Shown: positions 17,458 to 24,972 of the stretch, in pieces
How positions within the stretch are numbered: position 1 is the stretch's first letter
How the letters are laid out: every line of letters begins with the position of its first letter
DNA from: Acidobacteriota bacterium
GTDB lineage: Bacteria > Acidobacteriota > Terriglobia > Bryobacterales > Bryobacteraceae
Direction: 5' to 3'
Assembly (NCBI GenBank): GCA_947470805.1
Contig: CANIVU010000004.1
Coordinates: forward strand, 62,001 to 126,000
Length of the DNA: 64,000 nt
Notes under the pieces: model-generated
The model's input: only the letters and a program-made list of their open reading frames with translations
Databases searched by the model: none
Told to the model about the DNA's origin: nothing
Translations under genes and position numbers: made by a program

Positions 17458-17490
17458 CATCATGATGCGTCGCGTGGAAGCATCATGATG
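17458..17490 (+). promoter_or_regulatory. Paired palindromic operator (CATCATGATG x2) of the VapBC module
   Basis: The 10-bp palindrome CATCATGATG occurs at 17458-17467 and again at 17481-17490, start to start 23 bp, i.e. about two helical turns. A TTGACA at 17454-17459 overlaps the first copy, and the second ends at the GTG start of vapB. This layout fits autorepression by a VapB-VapC complex. Confidence 0.6.
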
Positions 17491-17729
17491 TGCGGACGAC
17501 TTTGACGATTGACGACGATGTGGCGGCGCTGTTGGCGGAAGAACAGCGGCGGAGCGGGGCGTCGTTCAAGGAGACGGTGAATCGGGCGTTGCGGAAGGGG
17601 TTGCATGGTCCAGCGCTTCCGCGGGAGCGGTTTCAGGTGACGCCGATCCGGGCAGGACTCAATGAAATCTGGAAGTCCGATAGCGTTTCCGAGTTGCTGG
17701 AGATTCTGGAAGGGCCGGAACACAGGTGA
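17490..17729 (+). CDS. VapB-like antitoxin
   Basis: 79 residues from GTG 17490. The N-terminus MRTTLTIDDDVAALLAEEQR is a ribbon-helix-helix antitoxin opening (beta strand TLTIDDD, helix with the SGASFKETVNRALRKGL second half). The C-terminal part (FQVTPIRAGL, SVSELLEILEGPEHR) would wrap the toxin. It ends in a GTGA overlap with the PIN gene, the standard arrangement of a type II toxin-antitoxin pair. Confidence 0.85.
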   Translation: MRTTLTIDDDVAALLAEEQRRSGASFKETVNRALRKGLHGPALPRERFQVTPIRAGLNEIWKSDSVSELLEILEGPEHR

Positions 17730-18154
17730 TCGTCGTTGATGTGAATTTGCTGGTCTACGCCTATGACGAGACCACGGTCCAGCACACGCCGGCGCGCAAT
17801 TGGCTGGAAGATGTGTTCTCGAACGTCCCGTTGGTGTATCTGCCTTGGCAGTGCATCTGCGGATTTTTTCGTATCTTGACGAACCCCCGGTTGCCGGGAC
17901 GGCGGTTTAGCGCTGTGGAAGCGGCTGAGGTGATCGATTCGTGGTTACGTCTGCCGAATATCCGGCCCGTGGGACCGGGCAGCGAACACTGGGAGCACTT
18001 TCGCCGGATGCTCGTGGATGGGCAGGCCGTTGGGCCCTTGGGGAGCGACGCGGCTTTGGCGGCACTGGCTATCGAGTTGGGCAGCGTTTTCTACACGACC
18101 GACCGCGGATTTGCCCGCTATCCCGGTCTGCGCTGGAAAAATCCCCTAGTGTAA
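17726..18154 (+). CDS. PIN-domain ribonuclease toxin, VapC-like
   Basis: 142 residues from a GTG overlapping the antitoxin stop. PIN acidic residues: Asp in MIVVDVNLLVYAYDE, Glu in AVEAAEVID, and Asp in LGSDAALAALAIE and YTTDRGFARYPGL. The order and length fit the VapC group whose members cut tRNA or rRNA; the target is unknown. It is cotranscribed with the antitoxin. Confidence 0.88.
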   Translation: MIVVDVNLLVYAYDETTVQHTPARNWLEDVFSNVPLVYLPWQCICGFFRILTNPRLPGRRFSAVEAAEVIDSWLRLPNIRPVGPGSEHWEHFRRMLVDGQAVGPLGSDAALAALAIELGSVFYTTDRGFARYPGLRWKNPLV

Positions 18155-18200
18155 GGGCCAGCCACCCCGCTACAATTGAAACTTCGGCCCAGCCTTTCGA

Positions 18201-19595
18201 ATGCTCCTGTCGAGCTCCGTCTACTTCTTTTTCCTGATCGCGGTCTTCTTCCTGTATTGGCCCCTTTCCAAGTGGCGTGCGGCGGGGCTGAGCGTGCTGT
18301 TGTTTGCCAACTACTTCTTCTACGCGAAGTGGGACCTGTTTTATTTGGCGCTGATTCCGATCGCCTCGTCGATCGACTTCACCATCGGCCTCTGGCTCGG
18401 CCGGGTGAAATCGCCGGGCGGCCGAAAGGTTCTAGTCACTCTATCCGTCCTGTTAAATCTGGGTATTCTGGCGGTCTTCAAATACGCCGGGTTCTTCCTG
18501 GAAAGCTGGGGGCAGATCACCGGCCAGGCCGTGGGCAAGTGGGAGTGGGCGTTTCCGCTGGGGATCTCCTTTTACTGCTTCCAGTCGCTGACCTACACGA
18601 TCGATATCTACCGGAAAGACGCCAAGCCGACGTCGAGCTACCTGTCGCACCTCACCGCCGTCTCGTTTTTCCCCACCACGCTCGCCGGCCCGATCACCCG
18701 CGTGGCCGACCTCATCAAGCAACTCGAAAAGCCGGACCGAGCCCTGGATGCCGCCGACGGCTCGCGTGCGCTGTTCCTCATCGGCCTGGGGCTGATGAAG
18801 AAGTTGCTGATCGCCGACTACCTGGCCGAAAATCTCGTCAACCGCGTCTTCGACTTCCCCGGCCTCTATTCCGGCGGCGAAGTGCTGGTGGGCGTCTACT
18901 GCTACGCGCTGCAGCTGTACTTTGATTTCTCCGGGTACAGCGATATCGCCATCGGCTCCGCGCTGCTGCTGGGTTTGAAACTGCCGATCAACTTCAACCA
19001 GCCGTACTCGGCGGCCAATATCAACGATTTCTGGCGCCGCTGGCACATCAGCCTCTCCAACTGGCTGCGCGACTATCTGTTCTTCTCCCTGCCCGGCAAG
19101 CGCAACGCCGTGATGCCGTATTTGAACCTGGTGATCACCATGGCGCTCGGCGGCCTTTGGCACGGAGCGAGTTGGAACTTCGTCATCTGGGGCCTGCTCC
19201 ACGGCGCCGGCCAAGCCATTTCGCGCTTCTGGCAGTCCAAACGTGGCCAGGCCAAACCCTGGACCCCCACCTGGTTCCGCACCTTTGTCACCGTTCAATT
19301 TGTCTGCTACTGCTGGATCTACTTCCGCGCCTCGTCGCTCGAACAGGCCAATCTAGTCGTGGAGCGGATCCTGTCCAATTCCTGGGCTTTCGATAATGTC
19401 TCCGGCGGTTTGTGGTCGGTCTTCGCGCTGGCGCTGGCCGGGCATTATGCTCCCAAATCCTGGCTGGAGGCGCCACGTGACCTGTTCGTCCGCGCGTCGT
19501 TCTTTGCCCAGGCCGTCGTCCTGCTGCTGCTGGCGATCGCGATTCAATATGTCGCGGCGACCGGCGCGGCTCCCTTTATCTACACGAAATTCTGA
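18201..19595 (+). CDS. MBOAT membrane O-acyltransferase (AlgI/DltB-like)
   Basis: 464 residues with about eleven hydrophobic segments. Signature DFWRRWHISLSNWLRDYLF near residue 277 and ALGGLWHGASWNFVIWGLLHG near residue 316, the latter with the catalytic His of the MBOAT family. AlgI and DltB move acyl groups across or to the outer face of the membrane onto alginate or teichoic acid. It opens a five-gene run (MBOAT, two SGNH proteins, ACP, KAS III-like) and overlaps the next gene by 1 base. A TACAAT box (18171-18176) lies 24 bases upstream. Unlike its neighbours its plus strand is C-rich. Confidence 0.92.
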   Translation: MLLSSSVYFFFLIAVFFLYWPLSKWRAAGLSVLLFANYFFYAKWDLFYLALIPIASSIDFTIGLWLGRVKSPGGRKVLVTLSVLLNLGILAVFKYAGFFLESWGQITGQAVGKWEWAFPLGISFYCFQSLTYTIDIYRKDAKPTSSYLSHLTAVSFFPTTLAGPITRVADLIKQLEKPDRALDAADGSRALFLIGLGLMKKLLIADYLAENLVNRVFDFPGLYSGGEVLVGVYCYALQLYFDFSGYSDIAIGSALLLGLKLPINFNQPYSAANINDFWRRWHISLSNWLRDYLFFSLPGKRNAVMPYLNLVITMALGGLWHGASWNFVIWGLLHGAGQAISRFWQSKRGQAKPWTPTWFRTFVTVQFVCYCWIYFRASSLEQANLVVERILSNSWAFDNVSGGLWSVFALALAGHYAPKSWLEAPRDLFVRASFFAQAVVLLLLAIAIQYVAATGAAPFIYTKF

Positions 19596-20974
19596 TGGCG
19601 ATTCCCAAGAAAGCAGCGTTGACCTTGGCCACACTGGCGGCGATGATGACCGCGCCAGACCTCCTGCCTGCGTTCAAGGACTACCGCATGCTGGATTGGA
19701 CCACCGTTCCGAATGTGCTGGATTTCCAGGTACGGACGCGTTCGGAGGATCCGGTGGCCGACGAGCAGGTGCGCTTGCGTCCGGACACGACGCCGGAGAA
19801 GGCCGACGCGCCGAAGTTGATCGACACCAAGGGCGACCTACAGCGGTTCTACGCAGCTCTGCATTCCACCGAGCGGCGGGATGAAGGCGCCGTGACGCGG
19901 ATTCTGCACTACGGCGACTCGCCCACAACCGCCGACCTCATCACCGCCGACGTGCGGGCGCTGTTCCAAAAAGAGTTCGGCGACGCCGGCCACGGCTTTG
20001 TTCTCGTGGCCAAGCCGTGGGCCTGGTACGGCCATCGGGGCGTGACGGTGAAGGGTTCGGGCTGGAAGATTGAGCCGGCGAACACGGCCGAGTTACGGGA
20101 CGGCCAGTACGGGTTGGGCGCGGTGAGCTTCCGCGGCGGGCCGGGCGCATCGTCGAAAATTACGGCGAGCGACGCCGGCCATACCAAGTTCGAAGTGGCG
20201 TGGCTGTCGCAGCCGGAGGGCGGCTCCTTCATGGTGTCCGCCGATGGGCAGACCGTGGGCACGATCGACACCATGGCGCCGGAAGTGACGCCGAGCTTCC
20301 AGACGATCACCGTGCCGGGTGGGTTTAAGGAAGTGGCCATTGGCCAAGTGACCGGGAAAGTCCGTCTGTACGGCGTGCGGTTGCTGAAGGATACACCCGG
20401 GGTGGAGTACGACTCGATGGGCGTCAACGGCGCGGCCATCACGATTCTGGCGCGCAACGTGGGCGAAGAACACTGGGCTGAGCAGTTGCGCCATGTAAAA
20501 CCTCACCTGGTGGTCATCAACTATGGGACGAACGAAAGCGTCTATGCCAAGTATGTGGACACTGCGTTTGAACTGGAACTGGTGCGGGCGGTGAAGCGGG
20601 TGCGGAAGGCGGTGCCGGAGGCGTCGATTCTCATCATGAGCCCCATGGACCGCGGGCAGCGAATGCCGACGGGGGAGATCGGCACCGTGCCGCCGTTGAG
20701 CCGGCTGGTGGCCCTGGAACAGCGCGTGGCGGCCGAATATGGATGCGCGTTCTTTAATACGTTCGAGGCTATGGGCGGGCCGGGGACGATGGGGCGCTGG
20801 TACACGGCGGAGCCGCGTATGGTGGGCGCCGATCTGATTCACCCGATGCCATCGGGGGCGAAAATCGTCGGGAACCTGTTGTATAAGTCGTTGCAGGACG
20901 GCTACCGGCGGTACAAGCTGGCGCTTGCCAAAGAGAAGTTCGGGCCTCCCCCGGCTGGCGAAACGCGACCCTGA
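19595..20974 (+). CDS. SGNH/GDSL hydrolase-like protein with inserted beta domain (1 of 2)
   Basis: 459 residues, one base overlap with the MBOAT gene. An N-terminal hydrophobic stretch (ALTLATLAAMMTAPDLLPAF) is a signal or anchor. Block I is HYGDSPTTADLI near residue 109; ~100 residues of beta-rich sequence (SFRGGPGASSKITASDAG to GKVRLYGVRLL) then separate it from VINYGTNES (block III) and DLIHPMPSGAKIVG, the Asp-x-x-His dyad. This split resembles AlgJ/AlgX/DltD-type accessory proteins that finish acyl transfer in the periplasm. It is paralogous to the next gene. Confidence 0.85.
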   Translation: MAIPKKAALTLATLAAMMTAPDLLPAFKDYRMLDWTTVPNVLDFQVRTRSEDPVADEQVRLRPDTTPEKADAPKLIDTKGDLQRFYAALHSTERRDEGAVTRILHYGDSPTTADLITADVRALFQKEFGDAGHGFVLVAKPWAWYGHRGVTVKGSGWKIEPANTAELRDGQYGLGAVSFRGGPGASSKITASDAGHTKFEVAWLSQPEGGSFMVSADGQTVGTIDTMAPEVTPSFQTITVPGGFKEVAIGQVTGKVRLYGVRLLKDTPGVEYDSMGVNGAAITILARNVGEEHWAEQLRHVKPHLVVINYGTNESVYAKYVDTAFELELVRAVKRVRKAVPEASILIMSPMDRGQRMPTGEIGTVPPLSRLVALEQRVAAEYGCAFFNTFEAMGGPGTMGRWYTAEPRMVGADLIHPMPSGAKIVGNLLYKSLQDGYRRYKLALAKEKFGPPPAGETRP

Positions 20975-21029
20975 AGTTTGAGACAATAAAGGGTCCGGGC
21001 ATTTCTGCCGAATTGGTACGTAGGAGAGA

Positions 21030-22475
21030 ATGCGCTTTTTCGCCACAATGTGTGTGTGCCTTGGTTTTGGTGTGATGGCCTTGTTTGGGGCTGCCGCGCC
21101 GAAGAAGAAGGCTGCGTCGAAGAAGAAGGCCGTTGCCGTCCGCAAGGCTCCGGCAACGAAGCAATCGGCTACGGTTGCCACCCGGAAGCGAACCACGACG
21201 ACGGTTGCCCGCCGTCCTGCCGCACGCCCCGCGCCCCGGCCTACTGTCATGCCGGCGGCGGTGCGGGCCACCGCTAACGATGCGGTGGCGCAGTGGCTGA
21301 ACGTGCCCGGGTTGATGGAAAACCCGGCGGCGCTGATCCCCTTTTTTGAGCAGTTGTACCGGCTGGAGCGTGGGGAATCGAAAGAAGTTTTGCGCGTATT
21401 TCAGTACGGCGATTCGCATACCGCGGCCGATGAATGGTCCGGAACGTTGCGTTACCTGTTGCAGGCGCGGTTTGGCGATGGCGGCAATGGCTTTTCGCAT
21501 GCCGGGCGGCCGTGGCTGGGATACCGGCGCCTGGATTTGAAGAGTTGGAACACCAACGGCTGGTATAGCGATGGGTTGGCTGGGCGCGATGGCGACGGCT
21601 TGTATGGGTTGGCCGGAGTCAGCATGTCGACGGAGCGGGTTGGCGAGATGGTGAACTTGCAAACGGAGGCCGAACGGGCGGAGTTTCACTATCTGCGGCA
21701 GCCGGGCGGCGGCCGGGTGGAGATCTCCGACAACGGATCTCTGGTGGAGGTTATCGACACGGACGGGCCGGGCATGCCGATGATTCACAAGCTGCCTCTC
21801 ACGCCTGGATCGCATCTGCTGGCGGCGCGGACGCTGGACCGGAAACCGGTTCGCCTGCACGGCTGGGTAACAGAAAATTCGCGCGGGCTGACGTGGGAGA
21901 TGATGGGCATCAACGGCGCCCAGGCTTCGATTGGCCTGAAGTGGGAAGACGCTGGATTGGCACCGGTCTACCAGGCGCACATGCCCGGGTTGATCGTGCT
22001 GGCCTACGGTACCAACGAGGCGCGGAACAAGGATTGGACGTTTGAGAGCTATCGCGACATGTTTGTCGCATTGCTCGACAAGTACCGGCGGCTGGCGCCG
22101 GCGGCGTCGATTCTTGTGATTGGACCGCCGGATCATCAATGGCGTACGCGCGCCGGGTGGGCCTCGGTGGAAAAGATTGACGTGATTATGGAAGCCCAGC
22201 GCGCTGCCTGTCAGGCGCGTGGGGCGGCGTTCTGGGACGTGCGGGACCGGATGGGTGGAAAAGGCGCCATGCGCCAGTGGGTTTTCGCCGGCATGGCGCA
22301 GGGCGACTATGTGCACTTCACCGGCCCCGGTTACCGTCTGCTGGGCGCCGCATTGTATAAGGAACTAATGGGTCAATTTGCCACGTTCGCACGCGTCCGG
22401 CGTGAGACGATGGAACCTAAGACTGCGGTGTACGCCGCCCCCGACACAAATGGACAAACGCAAACAAATCCTTGA
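21030..22475 (+). CDS. SGNH/GDSL hydrolase-like protein with inserted beta domain (2 of 2)
   Basis: 481 residues; TAGGAGAG ribosome site. A signal peptide (FFATMCVCLGFGVMALFGAAA) leads into a Lys/Ala/Arg-rich stretch (PKKKAASKKKAVAVRK, then TTTVARRPAARPAPRP) that could bind acidic polymers or the cell wall. Then FQYGDSHTAADEW (block I), a beta-rich insert ending in HGWVTENSRGLTWEMMGING, LAYGTNEARN (block III) and DYVHFTGPGYRLLG with the Asp-His dyad. Same architecture as the preceding protein. Its last 26 bases overlap the start of the acyl carrier gene. Confidence 0.85.
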   Translation: MRFFATMCVCLGFGVMALFGAAAPKKKAASKKKAVAVRKAPATKQSATVATRKRTTTTVARRPAARPAPRPTVMPAAVRATANDAVAQWLNVPGLMENPAALIPFFEQLYRLERGESKEVLRVFQYGDSHTAADEWSGTLRYLLQARFGDGGNGFSHAGRPWLGYRRLDLKSWNTNGWYSDGLAGRDGDGLYGLAGVSMSTERVGEMVNLQTEAERAEFHYLRQPGGGRVEISDNGSLVEVIDTDGPGMPMIHKLPLTPGSHLLAARTLDRKPVRLHGWVTENSRGLTWEMMGINGAQASIGLKWEDAGLAPVYQAHMPGLIVLAYGTNEARNKDWTFESYRDMFVALLDKYRRLAPAASILVIGPPDHQWRTRAGWASVEKIDVIMEAQRAACQARGAAFWDVRDRMGGKGAMRQWVFAGMAQGDYVHFTGPGYRLLGAALYKELMGQFATFARVRRETMEPKTAVYAAPDTNGQTQTNP

Positions 22476-22686
22476 AATCATCCGCGCTGTTGCCGGGAAG
22501 GAGCCAACCATCGCTCCCGATGAGTCGCTGTTCGACAGCGGCGTGCTGGACTCGTTCGGTCTGCAGGACCTGGTGACGGGCCTGGAGAAGAGTTTTGGCG
22601 TGAAGATTCCGGATTCGGATCTGACGCCGCGCAAGTTTGACTCGATTGAGCGCATCGAAGAATACCTCGAGGAGCACGGGAAATAA
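22450..22686 (+). CDS. DltC-like acyl carrier protein
   Basis: 78 residues from ATG 22450, inside the end of the preceding gene. Four-helix carrier: ILEIIRAVAGKEPTIAPDES, FDSGVLDSFGLQDLVTGLE and IERIEEYLEEHG. The phosphopantetheine Ser is the one in LDSFG, the same LDSFG seen in DltC, D-alanyl carrier of teichoic acid alanylation. A 4'-phosphopantetheinyl transferase elsewhere must activate it. Its position between the SGNH genes and a KAS III-like gene points to a private carrier for the MBOAT system. Confidence 0.88.
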   Translation: MDKRKQILEIIRAVAGKEPTIAPDESLFDSGVLDSFGLQDLVTGLEKSFGVKIPDSDLTPRKFDSIERIEEYLEEHGK

Positions 22687-22687
22687 C

Positions 22688-23623
22688 GTGGCGTTTCTGA
22701 AAGCATTCGGTTCCTATCTGCCGGAGCGGATCGTAACCAACGCCGAGATCGGAGCCCGGGTCGGTTGTGACGCCGAGTGGATCCGGAACGTGTCGGGTAT
22801 CGATGAACGGCGGTTCGCGCGCGACGACGAGTCGGTGACGGATCTGGCGCTGCGTGCGGCGCAGGATTGTCTGGAGCGGGCGAAAGTGAATGCTTCGGAG
22901 TTGGGGATGATTCTGGTGGCGAGCGGATCGTGGGAGCGGCAGTTCCCCGGGCCGGCCGCTTCGGTGGCCAACCGGTTGGGACTGGACTCCACACCGTGCC
23001 TGGACATGCCGATGGCGAGCGCCGGTTCGTTGTTCGGCATCTCCCTGGCGTCGCGGCTGTGCGCTTCGCTGGGACCGATTTTGGTGATTGGCGCGGAAAA
23101 GATGTCGAAGGTGGTGGAGCGGGAACCGATGGAGCGCGGTGTCGCGATTCTCTTCGGTGACGGCGCGGGCGCGTGCCTGGTGCATCCGTCCGATGGCTTC
23201 GCCCGCATCGTCGATTGCGGTCTGTATTCCGATGGCGCCTACGCCGAAGATTTGAAACTGCCGTTCAGCTCTCCGCTGGAGATGAACGGGCGTTCGGTCA
23301 TCCTGCAGGCTTCGCGGAAGATTCCGCGGGCGATTGCGACGTTGCTCGAACAGCATCGGCGCCGGGCTGCCGATGTGGGTGTGTTCCTGATGCACCAGGC
23401 GAATCAGAATCTGATCGCCCGGGTGGCGCAGGCTCTGGAAGTGGCCGAAGACAAGTTTTATTCAAACATTCGGAAGTTCGGGAACACCTCGTCGGCGTCG
23501 ATGTTGATTGCCGCCGCGGAGTGGTCGAGCACGAATGAACTGGCTCCTGGTGAGGCGCTTTGCTTCGCCGCTTTTGGCGCCGGTTTCCATTGGGGCGCGC
23601 TGTTGGCCGAAGGCTCCGCCTGA
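22688..23623 (+). CDS. KAS III (FabH)-like protein with Ser in place of the active-site Cys
   Basis: 311 residues from GTG 22688, one base after the carrier stop; the longer upstream frame lies inside the carrier gene. Thiolase fold: GSYLPERIVTNAEIG opening, GIDERRFARDDES, and FGDGAGACLVHP. At the nucleophile, where FabH has DxxAACxG, this protein reads DMPMASAG, so Cys is Ser (codon AGC). The other two catalytic residues remain: His in LMHQANQN and Asn in FGNTSSAS. Ser variants such as DpsC act as acyl-CoA:ACP acyltransferases rather than condensing enzymes, so this one may load the carrier. Inference. Confidence 0.88.
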   Translation: MAFLKAFGSYLPERIVTNAEIGARVGCDAEWIRNVSGIDERRFARDDESVTDLALRAAQDCLERAKVNASELGMILVASGSWERQFPGPAASVANRLGLDSTPCLDMPMASAGSLFGISLASRLCASLGPILVIGAEKMSKVVEREPMERGVAILFGDGAGACLVHPSDGFARIVDCGLYSDGAYAEDLKLPFSSPLEMNGRSVILQASRKIPRAIATLLEQHRRRAADVGVFLMHQANQNLIARVAQALEVAEDKFYSNIRKFGNTSSASMLIAAAEWSSTNELAPGEALCFAAFGAGFHWGALLAEGSA

Positions 23624-23626
23624 TCG

Positions 23627-23634
23627 TATAGAGT
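23627..23634 (+). promoter_or_regulatory. Putative extended -10 box (TATAGAGT), leaderless start
   Basis: TATAGAGT ends four bases before the ATG of the ECF sigma gene. No ribosome site is seen, so the sigma gene may have its own leaderless promoter although it follows the KAS III gene by only 15 bases. Confidence 0.35.
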
Positions 23635-23638
23635 CGCT

Positions 23639-24226
23639 ATGGTGGACGAGACGCGCGCGCAGACAGTGACACGGCTTCTCGGCGCCTGGCGCGGGGGCGA
23701 CCGGGCCGCGCTCGATGCGTTGACTCCGATCGTCTATCAGGAGTTGCGCCGGCTGGCATCTTCCCACATGAAGAGCGAGCGGCGGGGCCACTCCCTCCAA
23801 CCAACGGCACTCATTCACGAGGCGTATCTACGGCTGGTGGACGGCAACATGCCGCAGTTTAACGGGCGGTCGCATTTCTTCGGTGTGGCGGCGCAGATCA
23901 TGCGGCAGATCCTGATCGATTTTGCCCGCAGTCGGACGGCCCAGAAGCGTGGCGGCGGGGCAGAACATGTCGGCCTGTTGGACCAGGACGCCATCAGCCT
24001 GGATCGTACGGATGAGTTGTTGGCGATTCATGAGGCCCTGGACCGGCTAGAGGCGCAGGATCAGCGAAAGGCCAAGGTCATTGAGCTGCGCTACTTTGGC
24101 GGGCTGAACCGCGACGAGATTGCAGAAGCGCTGGAGATGACGCTGGCGACGGTGAAGCGGGACCTGGCGCTGGGTGAAGCGTTTTTGCGGCGGGAATTGA
24201 GTTTGCGAAAGGTGGCCGAGGCGTGA
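23639..24226 (+). CDS. ECF sigma factor, acidobacterial Sig-70_X6 type
   Basis: 195 residues. Region 2: YQELRRLASSHMKSERRG, PTALIHEAYLRLV and FFGVAAQIMRQILIDFAR; region 4: RKAKVIELRYFGGLNRDEIAEAL and TLATVKRDLALGEAFLRREL. This matches TIGR02999, a group greatly expanded in acidobacteria and planctomycetes and often controlled by Ser/Thr kinases; no anti-sigma factor is next to it. It is followed by a GTGA-overlapping methyltransferase. It could direct transcription of the acylation genes upstream, which is untested. Confidence 0.9.
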   Translation: MVDETRAQTVTRLLGAWRGGDRAALDALTPIVYQELRRLASSHMKSERRGHSLQPTALIHEAYLRLVDGNMPQFNGRSHFFGVAAQIMRQILIDFARSRTAQKRGGGAEHVGLLDQDAISLDRTDELLAIHEALDRLEAQDQRKAKVIELRYFGGLNRDEIAEALEMTLATVKRDLALGEAFLRRELSLRKVAEA

Positions 24227-24927
24227 ACAAGGCTTCTATGGATGAGATCCGGGCCCGCTTTGACGCTGATGTGGAGCGGTTTTCGAATCTGGAAACCGGG
24301 CAGACGGCGACGCAGGACGCGGCTCTTGGCTTGGAACTGATCGCCGCCACTGCCAAGCGCGTTACGCCGGATGCGGCGCGTCTCCTGGACCTGGGCTGCG
24401 GGGCGGGGAACTTCAGTTTGAAGCTGGCCCAGGTGTTCACGCTGCAGAAAGTGACCTTGGTCGATCTGAGTGCGAACATGCTGGACCGGGCCATGGAGCG
24501 GCTGGCCAAAACCGGCGCTGAATTGCGGGCGCTGCAGTGCGATGTGCGGGATTTGGACTTGGAGCCGGAATCGCAGGATGTCATCGTGGCGGCCGCGGTG
24601 CTGCATCATCTGCGGGCGGAGGTGGAGTGGGCGGCGGTGTTCCACGCGCTCTACGCGGCCCTTCGGCCGGGCGGAAGTCTGTTCATTTGGGATCTCGTGT
24701 CGCACGAAATTCCCGGCGTGCAGGAAACCATGTGGGCGCGCTACGGAGAGTATCTGACGGCGTTCAAAGGCGAGGCTTACCGCGATCACGTCTTTGCTTA
24801 TATCGAACACGAAGATTCCCCCCGTAGCGTGACGTTCCAACTCCATCACCTGCGCGCGGCCGGATTCCAGGCCGACGTGATCCATAAAAATGGGAGCTTC
24901 GCCGCCATCGGCGCCTGGAAGCCGTAG
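24223..24927 (+). CDS. Class I SAM-dependent methyltransferase
   Basis: 234 residues; GTG start overlaps the sigma stop (an ATG at 24238 is an alternative). SAM motif LLDLGCGAGNFSLKLA near residue 48, acidic VTLVDLSANMLDRA, motif II AAAVLHHLRAEVEW and post-motif LRPGGSLFIWDLVSHE. Similar to small-molecule methyltransferases of the UbiE/TAM kind. The substrate is unknown; cotranscription with the sigma factor is the only contextual hint. Confidence 0.85.
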   Translation: MNKASMDEIRARFDADVERFSNLETGQTATQDAALGLELIAATAKRVTPDAARLLDLGCGAGNFSLKLAQVFTLQKVTLVDLSANMLDRAMERLAKTGAELRALQCDVRDLDLEPESQDVIVAAAVLHHLRAEVEWAAVFHALYAALRPGGSLFIWDLVSHEIPGVQETMWARYGEYLTAFKGEAYRDHVFAYIEHEDSPRSVTFQLHHLRAAGFQADVIHKNGSFAAIGAWKP

Positions 24928-24972
24928 CCGCCCGTTAGCGCGCGTGCCTGCCGGTGTGATAGACAGGTACCC

